Shown: in pieces, positions 23,833-32,166 of the stretch
How the letters are laid out: every line of letters starts with the position of its first letter
Position numbering within the stretch: position 1 is the stretch's first letter
Origin: JBNJGB01 sp051747385
GTDB taxonomy: Bacteria > Myxococcota_A > UBA9042 > PHBI01 > JACKFB01
DNA length: 64,000 nt
Assembly (NCBI GenBank): GCA_051747385.1
Contig: JBNJGB010000010.1
Location: 62,001 to 126,000, forward strand
Reading direction: 5' to 3'
Program-made: the position numbers and the translations under genes
Notes under the pieces: model-generated
What the model was told of the DNA's origin: nothing
Databases searched by the model: none
Seen by the model: the letters and a program-made list of their open reading frames with translations, nothing else

Positions 23833-23945
23833 ACCACGGGCGGGGATCCGTTGCCCTGCCCGAGGGCGCGCGAAGTCGTTGCCGGACCGCGCTCCCCCGT
23901 GGTATCGGGCTACGCGGTTTCGGACCCCACTCCGGGAGGCGCGAC

Positions 23946-24527
23946 GTGGCGAAGGACCCCACCATCGGAACGTTCGAGGATCGGGTCATCACGACCCGGA
24001 TGTCGTCTCTCGCACAGTGGGCGCGGAAGGGCGTGAACTGGGCGCGGAGCTTCAGCCTCTTCCAGTATCCCTTCGTGACGGCCTGCTGCGGCATGGAGTA
24101 CATGGCCGCGGCCGGGCCCCAGCACGACATCGCGCGCTTCGGCGCCGAGGTGCCCCGCTTCTCCCCGCGTCAGTCCGACGTGCTGTGGGTGGTGGGCACG
24201 ATCACCCACAAGAACGCGCCGGTCCTACGCCGCGTCTACGAGCAGATGGCCGAGCCCAAGTGGGTCATCGCCTTCGGCGTGTGCGCCTCCACGGGCGGGT
24301 TCTACGACAACTACGCGACGGTCCCGGGCATCGATCACATCATCCCGGTCGACGTCTACATCCCCGGCTGTCCGCCCCGCCCGGAGGCCATCATGGACGC
24401 CATCCTGATGCTCCAGGACCAGATCCGGGCGGAGCCGCCGCGACTTTTCGACGAGTCGGAGGACGTCGCCCCGGGGGATCGCCCGGGCGCCACGGCCACG
24501 GAAGAAGCCGCGGAGGCCAGCTGGTAG
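23946..24527 (+). CDS. nuoB: NuoB-like [4Fe-4S] subunit of NADH:quinone oxidoreductase
   Basis: A 193-residue protein that carries the N2 cluster ligand set of complex I: Cys47 and Cys48 in TACCGMEYM, Cys113 in GVCASTGG and Cys142 in PGCPPRPEA. Spacing matches NuoB. The GTG start at 23946 is preceded by CCGGGAGG at good spacing; no better ATG lies upstream. The C-terminal 35 residues are an acidic/Ala-rich extension beyond the usual NuoB end. No other nuo gene lies in the window, and it is followed by a convergent HD-domain gene, so it is a stand-alone copy here. Confidence 0.9.
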   Translation: MAKDPTIGTFEDRVITTRMSSLAQWARKGVNWARSFSLFQYPFVTACCGMEYMAAAGPQHDIARFGAEVPRFSPRQSDVLWVVGTITHKNAPVLRRVYEQMAEPKWVIAFGVCASTGGFYDNYATVPGIDHIIPVDVYIPGCPPRPEAIMDAILMLQDQIRAEPPRLFDESEDVAPGDRPGATATEEAAEASW

Positions 24528-24548
24528 CCGCTCCCTCCGCGTGACTTA

Positions 24549-25865
24549 TCAGCGCGCCTCGAGGGCCTCCTCGAGGCGTCGCCCGACGTCCTCCCGGGCC
24601 TCCTTCGCCACGTACAGGCGCTCGATCTCGAGCGTCCGCTCGTAGCGGTCGAAGAGGTCCGTCACCTCCTCGATCCGGCGCAGCTTCGGCGTCCGCCGGC
24701 CGGGGCGATCCTCGCGGACGAGAAGAGGGTTCGTCCGAAGATGCGCAGGGGACCGCGCATAGCGGCTGAGCACGGGCTTCGCCGTGAGCCAGATGGGCGC
24801 CACACCCTCGCCCCGGAGCGTCTCCAGGAAAGTCTCCTTCCAGGCCGGGTCCACGGGCTCTCGAAGCTCCGCCACCAGGCCCAGGGGCCTCCGCTCCACC
24901 ACCCGCCGCGCCCAGGAGTCCTCGGACCGGCGGAGGCGATCCAGGAGCCAGGCGTCGTCGCAGCCGACGTACGCCTCCGGATCCGCCGGGAAGCGCGCCT
25001 CGTCGCCCACGGACGCCAGCCACTCCCGGAGCATGGCGTCGTAGATGTCCGACTTCGGGTGGAAGTAGACCATCCGGAACATGTGATAGCGCGCCAGCAG
25101 GAAGTGCTCGAAGGCGGGCACGGCGCGCATGGAGATGCCCAGGCGCACCGCGTCGCCGTCCCGGACCGCCAGGCCCTCGGACAGCAACCAGTGCAGGTCG
25201 TAGCGGCCGTAGCCGACGCCGGCGAACGTGCTGTCCCGGAGCAGGTAGTCCATCCGGTCCACGTCCAGCTCTCCGGACACCATGGCGTGCAGCAGCGGAC
25301 GGTGGTCCAGGCCCCCCAGGGTGAAGACGTCGCGCGGGACCTCCACGTCGTCCTCGATCAGGGCGGCCACGTGCGCCGGGGTGATCCCCCGCGTGCCGAA
25401 GACATCGCCGAGGACCCGCGTGAGGCCGCTGTCCAGGATGAGCTTGAGGGTGATGTCCTCGTGGGACGCCCGGCCGCTCTGCCCCTCCCGTCCCGGGACG
25501 CCCAGGGCCGTCCGCTCGGGCAGCAGGGCCTCCGCGGCGTGGCTGAGCGGCGGGTGCCCGATGTCGTGTAGCAGCGCCGCCAGCCGGACCGTCTGGCGCA
25601 GCCTCTCCAGGTCGGCCTCCCCGACCCCCTCGAGCGCCGGGGCCACCTCGTCGAACAGGCGTCCCGCCAGGTGCATGGCGCCGATGCTGTGGAGGAAGCG
25701 GTTGTGGACCGCGCCCGGGAAGGCGAACTCCGCGAACCCGAGCTGCTTCACCCGCCTGAGCCGCTGGAAGTGGGGGGCATCGATCACCCTGAGCTCGTCG
25801 TGGCTCACGGGGATCGGGCCGTGGAGCGGATCGCGGAGCTCGACGGTGGCAGCGCGCTCGGTCAT
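24549..25865 (-). CDS. HD-domain phosphohydrolase (SAMHD1/dGTPase-like)
   Basis: A 438-residue cytoplasmic protein. It begins with the characteristic RDPLHGPIPVSHDE of this family. The metal site is formed by H in NRFLHSIGAMHLAG, the HD pair in LLHDIGHPPLSH and a later Asp in GELDVDRMDYLLRDS. Relatives are dNTP triphosphohydrolase-like, but substrates of most bacterial members are unknown. The C-terminal third (after residue 330) is poorly conserved. It converges with nuoB. Confidence 0.85.
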   Translation of the reverse strand: MTERAATVELRDPLHGPIPVSHDELRVIDAPHFQRLRRVKQLGFAEFAFPGAVHNRFLHSIGAMHLAGRLFDEVAPALEGVGEADLERLRQTVRLAALLHDIGHPPLSHAAEALLPERTALGVPGREGQSGRASHEDITLKLILDSGLTRVLGDVFGTRGITPAHVAALIEDDVEVPRDVFTLGGLDHRPLLHAMVSGELDVDRMDYLLRDSTFAGVGYGRYDLHWLLSEGLAVRDGDAVRLGISMRAVPAFEHFLLARYHMFRMVYFHPKSDIYDAMLREWLASVGDEARFPADPEAYVGCDDAWLLDRLRRSEDSWARRVVERRPLGLVAELREPVDPAWKETFLETLRGEGVAPIWLTAKPVLSRYARSPAHLRTNPLLVREDRPGRRTPKLRRIEEVTDLFDRYERTLEIERLYVAKEAREDVGRRLEEALEAR

Positions 25866-25930
25866 GAAGGGACCTCCTGGGAACCTCGACGTTGCGGGAT
25901 CACGCGCCGCCCTCGCGTATCCGGCGCCGC

Positions 25931-25965
25931 AAAGACGAAAGGCCGGCCCCTCTGGGGAGCCGGCC
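25931..25965 (-). terminator. Intrinsic terminator of tRNA-Cys
   Basis: On the minus strand a GC-rich hairpin (GGCCGG paired with CCGGCC, plus CCCC with GGGG around an AGA loop, a two-base bulge between) is followed by TTTCGTCTTT. It begins about 30 bp after the encoded CCA end of the tRNA. Confidence 0.7.
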
Positions 25966-25996
25966 CGTCGTCGCGTCCGGACGTCCAGGACGTCCG

Positions 25997-26070
25997 TGGA
26001 GGCGCCACCCGGATTCGAACCGGGGATAAAGGATTTGCAGTCCTCTGCCTTACCACTTGGCGATGGCGCC
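25997..26070 (-). tRNA. tRNA-Cys (GCA)
   Basis: A complete cloverleaf on the minus strand: acceptor stem GGCGCCA paired with TGGCGCC, anticodon loop CTGCAAA giving anticodon GCA, and T-arm GGTTCGAATCC. The discriminator is U73, as in bacterial tRNA-Cys, and CCA is encoded. It has its own promoter and terminator. Confidence 0.96.
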
Positions 26071-26084
26071 GCAGCGCGAGGGAG

Positions 26085-26113
26085 TGTCTACCGGCTCTCC
26101 CGCCGCGTGTCAA
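26085..26113 (-). promoter_or_regulatory. Sigma-70-type promoter for tRNA-Cys
   Basis: On the minus strand, TTGACA (26113-26108), a 17-bp spacer and TAGACA (26090-26085). Transcription would start about 7 nt before the mature tRNA. The -35 box is a perfect consensus. Confidence 0.6.
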
Positions 26114-26129
26114 CAGGGTTGGCGCCCCC

Positions 26130-26792
26130 TCAGAGCGACACCTGGGACAGGCGCCACGCCCCCTCGGCCTGGTCGTCCCTCTCCAGGGTCACGGGCGCGG
26201 GGCTCTTCCCATCGGCCAGCACGAAAATCTTCACCCGCCGCGTGTCCTCGCCGGGCTCGGTCGGCGAGGTCCGCTCGACCTCGAACGACGCGGGATCTCC
26301 ATCCGCGAGATAGTGCTGGACGCTCCTCCGCAGCTTCTTCCAGGAGAAGGCCTTGAGGTGATCCAGGGCTCGCGGGGCCGACAGGTCTCTCGAGTGCGTC
26401 AGCGCCGTGAGCAGCTCGAAGGCCTGCTCGTCGTCGTCCACCAGGGCGGCCTCGAACATGCGCGTGAGGACCTGCTCCATGTCGGCGTCCGGCCCGGCGC
26501 CCGCCAGCGCGGAGGGAGGCGCCTGGCTCCCTTCCGAGTCCACGGAGGCCTGGGTGGCGCCGGAGGCTCCCGCCGGCCTCGTGCCGGCCGCCTGGGACGC
26601 CGAAGATGCCGGCGGGTTTGCAGGCCGGGCCGGCGCCGCGGCGGTCTCCTCCACTCGGCGGGGCTTCGCCGGAGAGGAGGCGCCCGCCTCCATCAACTCG
26701 ACGAGGCGCGCCAGGGAGCGATCCATGGATCCCAGGCGATCCTCCAGGGCACCGAGGCGGGCGAGCACGTCTTCCAAGGCGGGTTCGGACAA
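26130..26792 (-). CDS. Hypothetical protein with N-terminal coiled coil, 220 residues
   Basis: Residues 1-40 form a heptad-like coiled coil (ALEDVLARLGALEDRLGSMD). Residues 45-105 are low-complexity Ala/Pro/Ser. The C-terminal 115 residues form a globular domain including DLSAPRALDHLKAFSWKKLRRS and a final beta-rich part (VKIFVLADGKSPAPVTLERD). No family is recognised. It lies 16 bp after the S41 protease gene on the same strand, so the two are probably cotranscribed. Confidence 0.65.
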   Translation of the reverse strand: MSEPALEDVLARLGALEDRLGSMDRSLARLVELMEAGASSPAKPRRVEETAAAPARPANPPASSASQAAGTRPAGASGATQASVDSEGSQAPPSALAGAGPDADMEQVLTRMFEAALVDDDEQAFELLTALTHSRDLSAPRALDHLKAFSWKKLRRSVQHYLADGDPASFEVERTSPTEPGEDTRRVKIFVLADGKSPAPVTLERDDQAEGAWRLSQVSL

Positions 26793-26808
26793 CAGGGGCC
26801 TCTCGGCG

Positions 26809-28740
26809 TCAGGGGTTTCGTCGCGCCGAGCGCTTGTCGGAGGACATGCACTCCAGCAGGTCGGCCGCGCGCATCCGCTGGAAGTCGAACTTCACGGCCG
26901 GGTTCGGGTTCTTCTCGTACAGCCTCCGGGCGATGCCGCGGTCGTCGGCGCACTCCTTCACCGTCGCGGCCCACGCCTTGTTCTTGCTCTCGTACTCGGC
27001 GTCCAGGGGCGCGAGGTGGTGAGAGAGGTTCTCCTCGCGGAAGCCGACGGGCATCTCCCCGTCGATCTCGGGCGGCACCTCCAGGTCCGGCTGCACACCG
27101 ATGACCTGGAGCGTCCGGTCGTTGGGGCTGTAGTAGCGCGCGACCGTCAGCTTGATGTAGTAGTCGTCCCGGAGCAGCGGCGAGAACAGCGTCTGGACGC
27201 TCGCCTTGCCGAAGGTGCGATCTCCGATCACCAGGCCGCGACCGTTGTCCTGGATGGCCGAGGCGACGATCTCCGAGGCCGAGGCCGAGCCGTCGTTGAC
27301 CAGGACCACCAGGGGCACGTCCCAGGTGCCGTCCGGCTCCGCCCGGTAGGTCTCGTCGCTCTCGGTGCGGTTCTTCACGGTCACGACGTTCCCGTTGCGC
27401 AGGAAGCGGTCGGCCACCTCGATACCCTGCTTCAGCAGGCCGCCGGAGTTGTTGCGCAGGTCCAGCACCAGGCCGCGGAGCTCGCCGCCGGCCTCCTCGC
27501 GCAGCTCGTCGTAGACCCGGCCCAGCTCGCGGTTCGTGGTGGGCACGAACCCGGTGACCTTGATGTAGCCGATGGCGTCGTGGCCCTTCACCATCTTGCC
27601 CTGGACGTTCTTGATGTCGATCCGGGAGCGCGTGATCTCGATGTCCATCGGGTCGGGGACACCCTCGCGCCGGACGGTGAGCACCACGTGCGTGCCCTTC
27701 TCGCCCCGGATCCGGGACACGACCTTGGGCAGCAGCTCCCCCTTGATGTCATCGCCATCCACCTGGAGGATCACGTCCCCGGCGCGCAGGCCGGCCTGGA
27801 CGGCCGGCTGCCCCTCGATGGGACTCTCCACGATGGTGTACTCGCTACCCTGCCGGCGCGTGAGGATGGCGCCGATGCCCTCGAAGCTGGAGTCGGTGAT
27901 CTCCTTGGTGGAGTCCTCCCACGCCGCCTTCGCGATGAGCGACGAGTGCGGGTCCAGGGAGTAGAGATAGCCCTGGGCGGCAGCCACCCAGGCCTTCTTC
28001 ATGGTCCAGTCCTCGCTTTCGCCCAGCTCCTTGGCGGCGAAGGACATGACCCGGTCGAACTCCCGCGGGCCGAAGCCGGCCTCCTTCCACGCCTCGTCCA
28101 GCATCCGCTGGCGGGCCTGAGCCTTGTCCCGGAGCTCGCGGATCTCGTCATCGGACAGGCGCCCCTCCTCCTCGTCCTCCTCGGCCTCGACGCGCTCGAG
28201 GAGGACGAATCGATCCGAGGGCTTCAGCTTCGTCTTCTCGCCGGAGAGCAAGCCCTTCTCGTCCGGGTGCCCCTTGCGCTTGTCGTAGAAGGACTCCGGC
28301 AGCAGGAGGAACTGGTGGTCCTCGTCCGAGCCGAGGGCGAACGACGCGGCCTGCGCGAAGGCCCGGCTCTTGTCCACGTCAGTCTCGATGTACCGCTCGC
28401 GTACGAAGCTCCGGACCTCCTCGAAGTTGGTCCGGTCGAAGTCGATGGGAGCCCAGTAGTCCTTGCTCTCCTCCTCGTCCTCCTCGTCGTCGGCGACGCG
28501 CCCCTCGAGGTTGGCGTTCTTGCCCGTCGTGGGCACACCGGCGCGGTTGGGCTCGCCGTCGAGGGGTACGCCACCGCCCTGACTCGCGAGGCTCGTCCCC
28601 TCGTCCGCGTCCGCGGAGGAGCCGGGCGCCTCGTCGGCTCGACACGCGAAGACCAGCGCGAGGGACAGGGCCAGCGCCATCAACCCGCTGCGCGCGAGCA
28701 CCCTGGCCGTGCGACGTCGACGACTTCCTGCCTGCATCAT
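26809..28740 (-). CDS. ctpA: Carboxyl-terminal processing protease (S41 family), lipoprotein
   Basis: A 643-residue envelope protease. A signal peptide with lipobox (LVFACRAD) is followed by an acidic linker, then a region resembling the N-terminal domain of Prc-type enzymes. A PDZ domain lies at about residues 290-375 (IEGQPAVQAGLRAGDVILQV). The S41 core carries the catalytic Ser in NDGSASASEIVASAI and the Lys in GDRTFGKASVQ. Such proteases process or degrade periplasmic proteins. Two adjacent ATG codons (28740, 28737) compete; the ribosome binding site is weak (AGGGATGGG). It is transcribed with the small downstream hypothetical gene. Confidence 0.9.
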   Translation of the reverse strand: MMQAGSRRRRTARVLARSGLMALALSLALVFACRADEAPGSSADADEGTSLASQGGGVPLDGEPNRAGVPTTGKNANLEGRVADDEEDEEESKDYWAPIDFDRTNFEEVRSFVRERYIETDVDKSRAFAQAASFALGSDEDHQFLLLPESFYDKRKGHPDEKGLLSGEKTKLKPSDRFVLLERVEAEEDEEEGRLSDDEIRELRDKAQARQRMLDEAWKEAGFGPREFDRVMSFAAKELGESEDWTMKKAWVAAAQGYLYSLDPHSSLIAKAAWEDSTKEITDSSFEGIGAILTRRQGSEYTIVESPIEGQPAVQAGLRAGDVILQVDGDDIKGELLPKVVSRIRGEKGTHVVLTVRREGVPDPMDIEITRSRIDIKNVQGKMVKGHDAIGYIKVTGFVPTTNRELGRVYDELREEAGGELRGLVLDLRNNSGGLLKQGIEVADRFLRNGNVVTVKNRTESDETYRAEPDGTWDVPLVVLVNDGSASASEIVASAIQDNGRGLVIGDRTFGKASVQTLFSPLLRDDYYIKLTVARYYSPNDRTLQVIGVQPDLEVPPEIDGEMPVGFREENLSHHLAPLDAEYESKNKAWAATVKECADDRGIARRLYEKNPNPAVKFDFQRMRAADLLECMSSDKRSARRNP

Positions 28741-28784
28741 GCACCCATCCCTGTGTGATGGTCGGACGAGGTCCCACCTCGTGC

Positions 28785-28814
28785 AGAATAGCGACCGCTC
28801 GGGCCCTCTTTCAA
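28785..28814 (-). promoter_or_regulatory. Promoter of the S41 protease gene
   Basis: On the minus strand, TTGAAA (28814-28809), an 18-bp spacer and TATTCT (28790-28785), ending 44 bp before the start codon. It lies in a 388-bp gene-free stretch (28741-29128) that otherwise holds only the short GCAAAG-type repeats noted separately. Confidence 0.5.
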
Positions 28815-28916
28815 GGTGTCCGGCGCCCTTGTCTCCAACCTTGCAAGCCGTTCCAACACCGGAGGGCGCCCGAGCCTTCCCGAGCCCCCTCGCTCGCCGG
28901 GGCCTCGCACAGAATC

Positions 28917-28943
28917 GCGCGCCAAGACGCCAAGCCGCAAAGG
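28917..28943. repeat. Short dispersed GCAAAG-type repeat
   Basis: The string GCGCCAAGACGCCAAGCCGC followed by AAAG occurs here. An inverted relative lies at 29036-29060 (TTGCGTCTTCGCGTCTTTGC) and a related direct copy at 49729-49757. All are in gene-free DNA. This looks like a small intergenic repeat family. Confidence 0.45.
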
Positions 28944-29035
28944 CCAGCGAACCGATTGCACACCGGCTCGGCTGCGACTGTCGGATCACCGGCAGGCCAA
29001 TAGCGAGCACAGCGGGCCGAAGACTGCCGTCTTCC

Positions 29036-29060
29036 CTTGCGTCTTCGCGTCTTTGCGCGA
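29036..29060. repeat. Short dispersed GCAAAG-type repeat, inverted copy
   Basis: Inverted relative of the repeat at 28917-28943, about 100 bp away in the same gene-free stretch. It could pair with that copy as a long, loose hairpin. Confidence 0.4.
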
Positions 29061-29128
29061 GCCCTTCGTCCTGCGACGGACTGCGAGCCGGGGACGGCGG
29101 GCCTGTCCAGGCGATCGCCGGGCGGATG

Positions 29129-29593
29129 CTACCGCCTCCCGGTATGGCCGAAGCCGCCCCGTCCTCGAGGCGTCTCGTCAAGGGTGTCGACGCTCTCCAC
29201 GCGGACCTGGACCACCGGGGCCACCACGAGCTGGGCGACGCGATCGCCGCGGTGCACCGTGTAGGCTTCCAAGCCCAGGTTCACGAGGAGGACCCCGAGC
29301 TCTCCGCGATAGTCGGAGTCGATGGTCCCCGGCGCGTTGGCCAGGGTGACGCCGTGCTTCAGGGCGAGCCCGCTGCGGGGGCGGACCTGGACCTCGAAGC
29401 CCGACGGGACGCCGAGGGCGAGCCCGGTGGGCACGAGCGTGCGCTCACCGGGCTCGAGGACCACCTCCCCCTCCACGGCCGCCACCACGTCCATCCCGGC
29501 GGAGCCGGGGGTCATGTAGCGCGGGAGGGGGAGGTCGGCGTCGCGGTCCGGGTGGAGACGCCGGACCCGAAGGACCGGCTCAGGGGAGCTCAC
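29129..29593 (-). CDS. dut: dUTP diphosphatase
   Basis: A 154-residue trimeric dUTPase that hydrolyses dUTP to dUMP and pyrophosphate. The five family motifs are visible: PGSAGMDV, a motif 2 in VQVRPRSGLAL, the uracil-binding NAPGTIDSDYRGE, RGDRVAQLVV and the C-terminal RGRGGFGHTG. The GTG start at 29593 overlaps the pnp stop by four bases (GTGA), so the gene is translationally coupled to pnp and is the last gene of the operon. Confidence 0.95.
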   Translation of the reverse strand: MSSPEPVLRVRRLHPDRDADLPLPRYMTPGSAGMDVVAAVEGEVVLEPGERTLVPTGLALGVPSGFEVQVRPRSGLALKHGVTLANAPGTIDSDYRGELGVLLVNLGLEAYTVHRGDRVAQLVVAPVVQVRVESVDTLDETPRGRGGFGHTGRR

Positions 29594-31689
29594 TCGTCGC
29601 CCTGATCCTCGAGCGCCGCCCGGCGGGACACCTTGACCTTGCCCTGTCGGTCGATGCCGATGACCTTGACCAGCACCTCGTCGCCCTCGTTGAGGACGTC
29701 CGTCGTCTTGCGGACGCGCTCGTCGGCGAGCTCGGAGATGTGGCAGAGGGCCTCCTTGCCGGGCATGATCTCGATGAAGGCGCCGAAGTCGACGGTCTTC
29801 ACCACGGTCCCGAGGTAGACGTCCCCGATCTCCGGGTCCTCGGTGTAGCCGCGGATCAGCTCGATGGCCTTCGCGGCCGCCTCGCCGTCCGTGGCAGCCA
29901 CGGCGACGGTGCCGTCGTCGTCCACGTCGATCTGCACGCCGGTGGCGTCCACGATGCCGCGGATGTGCTTGCCGCCCGGGCCGATGAGGTCGCGGATCTT
30001 CTCCTTGTTGATGAGCACCGTGAAGATGCGCGGCGCGTGCTCGGACAGATCCGCGGCCGGCTCCGAGATGGACTTGCGCATCTCGCCCAGGATGTGGTCG
30101 CGGCCGTCGCGCGCCTGCTCGAGGGCCGTCTTCAGGACCTCCCACGGGAGGGAGTCCATCTTGATGTCCATCTGGAGGGCGGTGATGCCCTCGTCGGTGC
30201 CGACCACCTTGAAGTCCATGTCGCCCAGGTGGTCCTCGTCACCGAGGATGTCGCTCAGGACGGCGATGTCCTTCCCGTCGGTGATGAGGCCCATGGCGAT
30301 GCCGGCCACGGCGGACTTCACGGGGACGCCGGCCTGCATCAGGGCCATGGAGGTGGCGCACACGGTCGCCATGGAGGAGGAGCCGTTCGACTCCAGCACC
30401 TCGGACACGGCGCGGATGGTGTACGGGAACTCCTCCTCGGAGGGGATGCTCGGCAGGACGCCGCGACGCGCCAGCGTACCGTGGCCGATCTCGCGCCGAC
30501 CGGGGCTCCGCAGGAACTTCGCCTCGCCCACGGAGAACGGCGGGAAGTTGTAGTGGAGCATGAAGCGCTCGTGGTAGTCGCCCGACAGCGTGTCGATCTT
30601 CTGCGCGTCGGACTTCGTCCCGAACGTGATGGTCGCCAACGCCTGGGTCTCACCGCGCGTAAACAGCGCCGACCCGTGGGTCCGCGGCAGCACGTCCACC
30701 TCGCAGGTGATGTCCCGGATGTCCTCCAGGCCGCGCCCGTCGATGCGCGTGCCGTCCTTCAGCACCTTCTCGCGGACGATCTCCGCCTTCAGGTCACCGA
30801 CGACGCCCTTGATCTCCTTCTTCCGCTCGGCGGCCTCCTCGCCCAGGGCCTCGACGACCTGGTCGGCCACGGCGCCGATCGCGGCGTAGCGCTCCATCTT
30901 CTCGGGGATGAAGGCGGCCTTCTCCACGAGGGGCCTGGCGATCTCCCGGACCTTCCCGGCGAAGTCCTCGTCCTTGGCGGTCGGGACGAACTCGAACTTC
31001 TCCTTGCCCGCCTTCTCGCGGAGCCGCTCGATGCCCTCGAGGACCGGCTTCATGGTGTCGGCGGCGAGCTGCAGGCCCTCGACGACCTGATCCTCGCTCA
31101 GCTCCTCGAGGGCTCCCTCCACCATGACGAGCCCCTCCTTGCGGGCCGCCACGAGGATCTCGCACTTGCTCTCCTCGAGCTGTGAGGCCTCCGGCACGGC
31201 GACGAACTCCCCGTCGACGTGGCCGATGATGCAGCCGGCGATGGGGCCGTTCCACGGGATGTCGCTGATGTGCAGCGCAGCCGAGGCGCCGATCAGCCCG
31301 CACAGAGCCGGATCGTTCTCGCCGTCGGCCGACAGGACGGTCGCGATGATCTGCGTCTCGTTCTTGTAGCCTTCGGGGAACAGCGGCCGGATGGGCCGGT
31401 CCATGAGTCGGCTGGACAGCACCGCGGCGTTCGACGGCCGACCCTCGCGCTTGAAGAAGCCGCCCGGGAACTTGCCCGCGGCGTAGAACTTCTCCACGAG
31501 GTCACAGGTGAGCGGGAGGAAGTCGAGGGGACGCGGGCCGCCGTTGGCGGCGGTGACCAGGACGACGGTCTCGCCCAGGGTCACCAGCACGGCGCCGCTG
31601 GCCTGCCTGGCCATGCGTCCGGTCTCGAAGGTGAGTGTCTTTCCGCCGAAATCGACGGACTCCGTTACGATATTGAAGTCGTGGGCCAT
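29590..31689 (-). CDS. pnp: Polyribonucleotide nucleotidyltransferase
   Basis: A 699-residue 3'-5' exoribonuclease, a trimer with two RNase PH cores, then KH and S1 domains. Visible landmarks: FFKREGRPSNAAVLSSRLMD in core 1, SPGRREIGHGTLARR in core 2, the KH motif IRDLIGPGGKHIRGI and a C-terminal S1 domain (VYLGTVVKTVDFGAFIE). ATG 31689 has AAAGGAGAGG upstream. It follows rpsO with a long hairpin in the gap, as in enterobacteria. Confidence 0.97.
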   Translation of the reverse strand: MAHDFNIVTESVDFGGKTLTFETGRMARQASGAVLVTLGETVVLVTAANGGPRPLDFLPLTCDLVEKFYAAGKFPGGFFKREGRPSNAAVLSSRLMDRPIRPLFPEGYKNETQIIATVLSADGENDPALCGLIGASAALHISDIPWNGPIAGCIIGHVDGEFVAVPEASQLEESKCEILVAARKEGLVMVEGALEELSEDQVVEGLQLAADTMKPVLEGIERLREKAGKEKFEFVPTAKDEDFAGKVREIARPLVEKAAFIPEKMERYAAIGAVADQVVEALGEEAAERKKEIKGVVGDLKAEIVREKVLKDGTRIDGRGLEDIRDITCEVDVLPRTHGSALFTRGETQALATITFGTKSDAQKIDTLSGDYHERFMLHYNFPPFSVGEAKFLRSPGRREIGHGTLARRGVLPSIPSEEEFPYTIRAVSEVLESNGSSSMATVCATSMALMQAGVPVKSAVAGIAMGLITDGKDIAVLSDILGDEDHLGDMDFKVVGTDEGITALQMDIKMDSLPWEVLKTALEQARDGRDHILGEMRKSISEPAADLSEHAPRIFTVLINKEKIRDLIGPGGKHIRGIVDATGVQIDVDDDGTVAVAATDGEAAAKAIELIRGYTEDPEIGDVYLGTVVKTVDFGAFIEIMPGKEALCHISELADERVRKTTDVLNEGDEVLVKVIGIDRQGKVKVSRRAALEDQGDE

Positions 31690-31733
31690 GCGGCCTCTCC
31701 TTTGGGTCCGATGCACGACACCCCGGAGCACAC

Positions 31734-31776
31734 CGTCCCCGCCGCCCGAGGCCAATCACCTCGGGCGGCGGGGACG
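31734..31776 (-). promoter_or_regulatory. 18-bp perfect hairpin in the rpsO-pnp gap
   Basis: Arms at 31734-31751 and 31759-31776 pair perfectly over 18 bp around a 7-nt loop. There is no U-tract on the pnp side, so it is unlikely to be an intrinsic terminator. In E. coli an RNase III-cleaved hairpin at this place mediates pnp autoregulation; an equivalent role is inferred. Confidence 0.6.
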
Positions 31777-31832
31777 ACGCGTCCAGGGTCGTGCGCCTTA
31801 TGGGGCGTCTCGGGAATGGTCCGGCTCAGCGC

Positions 31833-32102
31833 CTAGCGCTTGATGCCGAGCTGGCCGATGAGCGATCGGTACCGGTCGATGTCCTCGCTCTTCAGATAGT
31901 TCAGCATCCGGCGACGCTGACCCACCCGCTTCAGCAGACCACGCCGAGTGGAGTAGTCGTGCTTGTGCACCTTCAGGTGCTCTGTGAGGCGACGAATACG
32001 CTCCGTGAGGAGCGCGATCTGCACCTCGGCGGAGCCGCTGTCACCGTCCGAGCGCTTGTGCTGCTCGATGATCTCCGCCGTCTGCTCGGGCATCAACGCC
32101 AT
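31833..32102 (-). CDS. rpsO: 30S ribosomal protein S15
   Basis: An 89-residue protein, the standard length for S15. It binds the central domain of 16S rRNA. Typical segments are SGSAEVQIALLTERIRRLTEH, HKHDYSTRRGLLKRVGQRR and MLNYLKSEDIDRY. ATG 32102 (MALMPEQ) is preceded by GAGGAGAG. Position between truB and pnp is the conserved bacterial order. Confidence 0.97.
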   Translation of the reverse strand: MALMPEQTAEIIEQHKRSDGDSGSAEVQIALLTERIRRLTEHLKVHKHDYSTRRGLLKRVGQRRRMLNYLKSEDIDRYRSLIGQLGIKR

Positions 32103-32166
32103 GAGGGCTCTCCTCGAAAACGCACCTGTTCTTCGTTCATATTCTTCTCTTGGAAGCGGCGGGAAC

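Noticed and set aside
23833..23903. Inverted repeat ACCACGGG/CCCGTGGT as a terminator after the second Cys-rich gene
   Set aside because: The arms are 55 bp apart and no U-tract follows, so an intrinsic terminator is not supported.
25282..26313. Plus-strand open frame across the HD gene and tRNA-Cys
   Set aside because: It runs through a tRNA gene and is Ser/Arg-rich noise.
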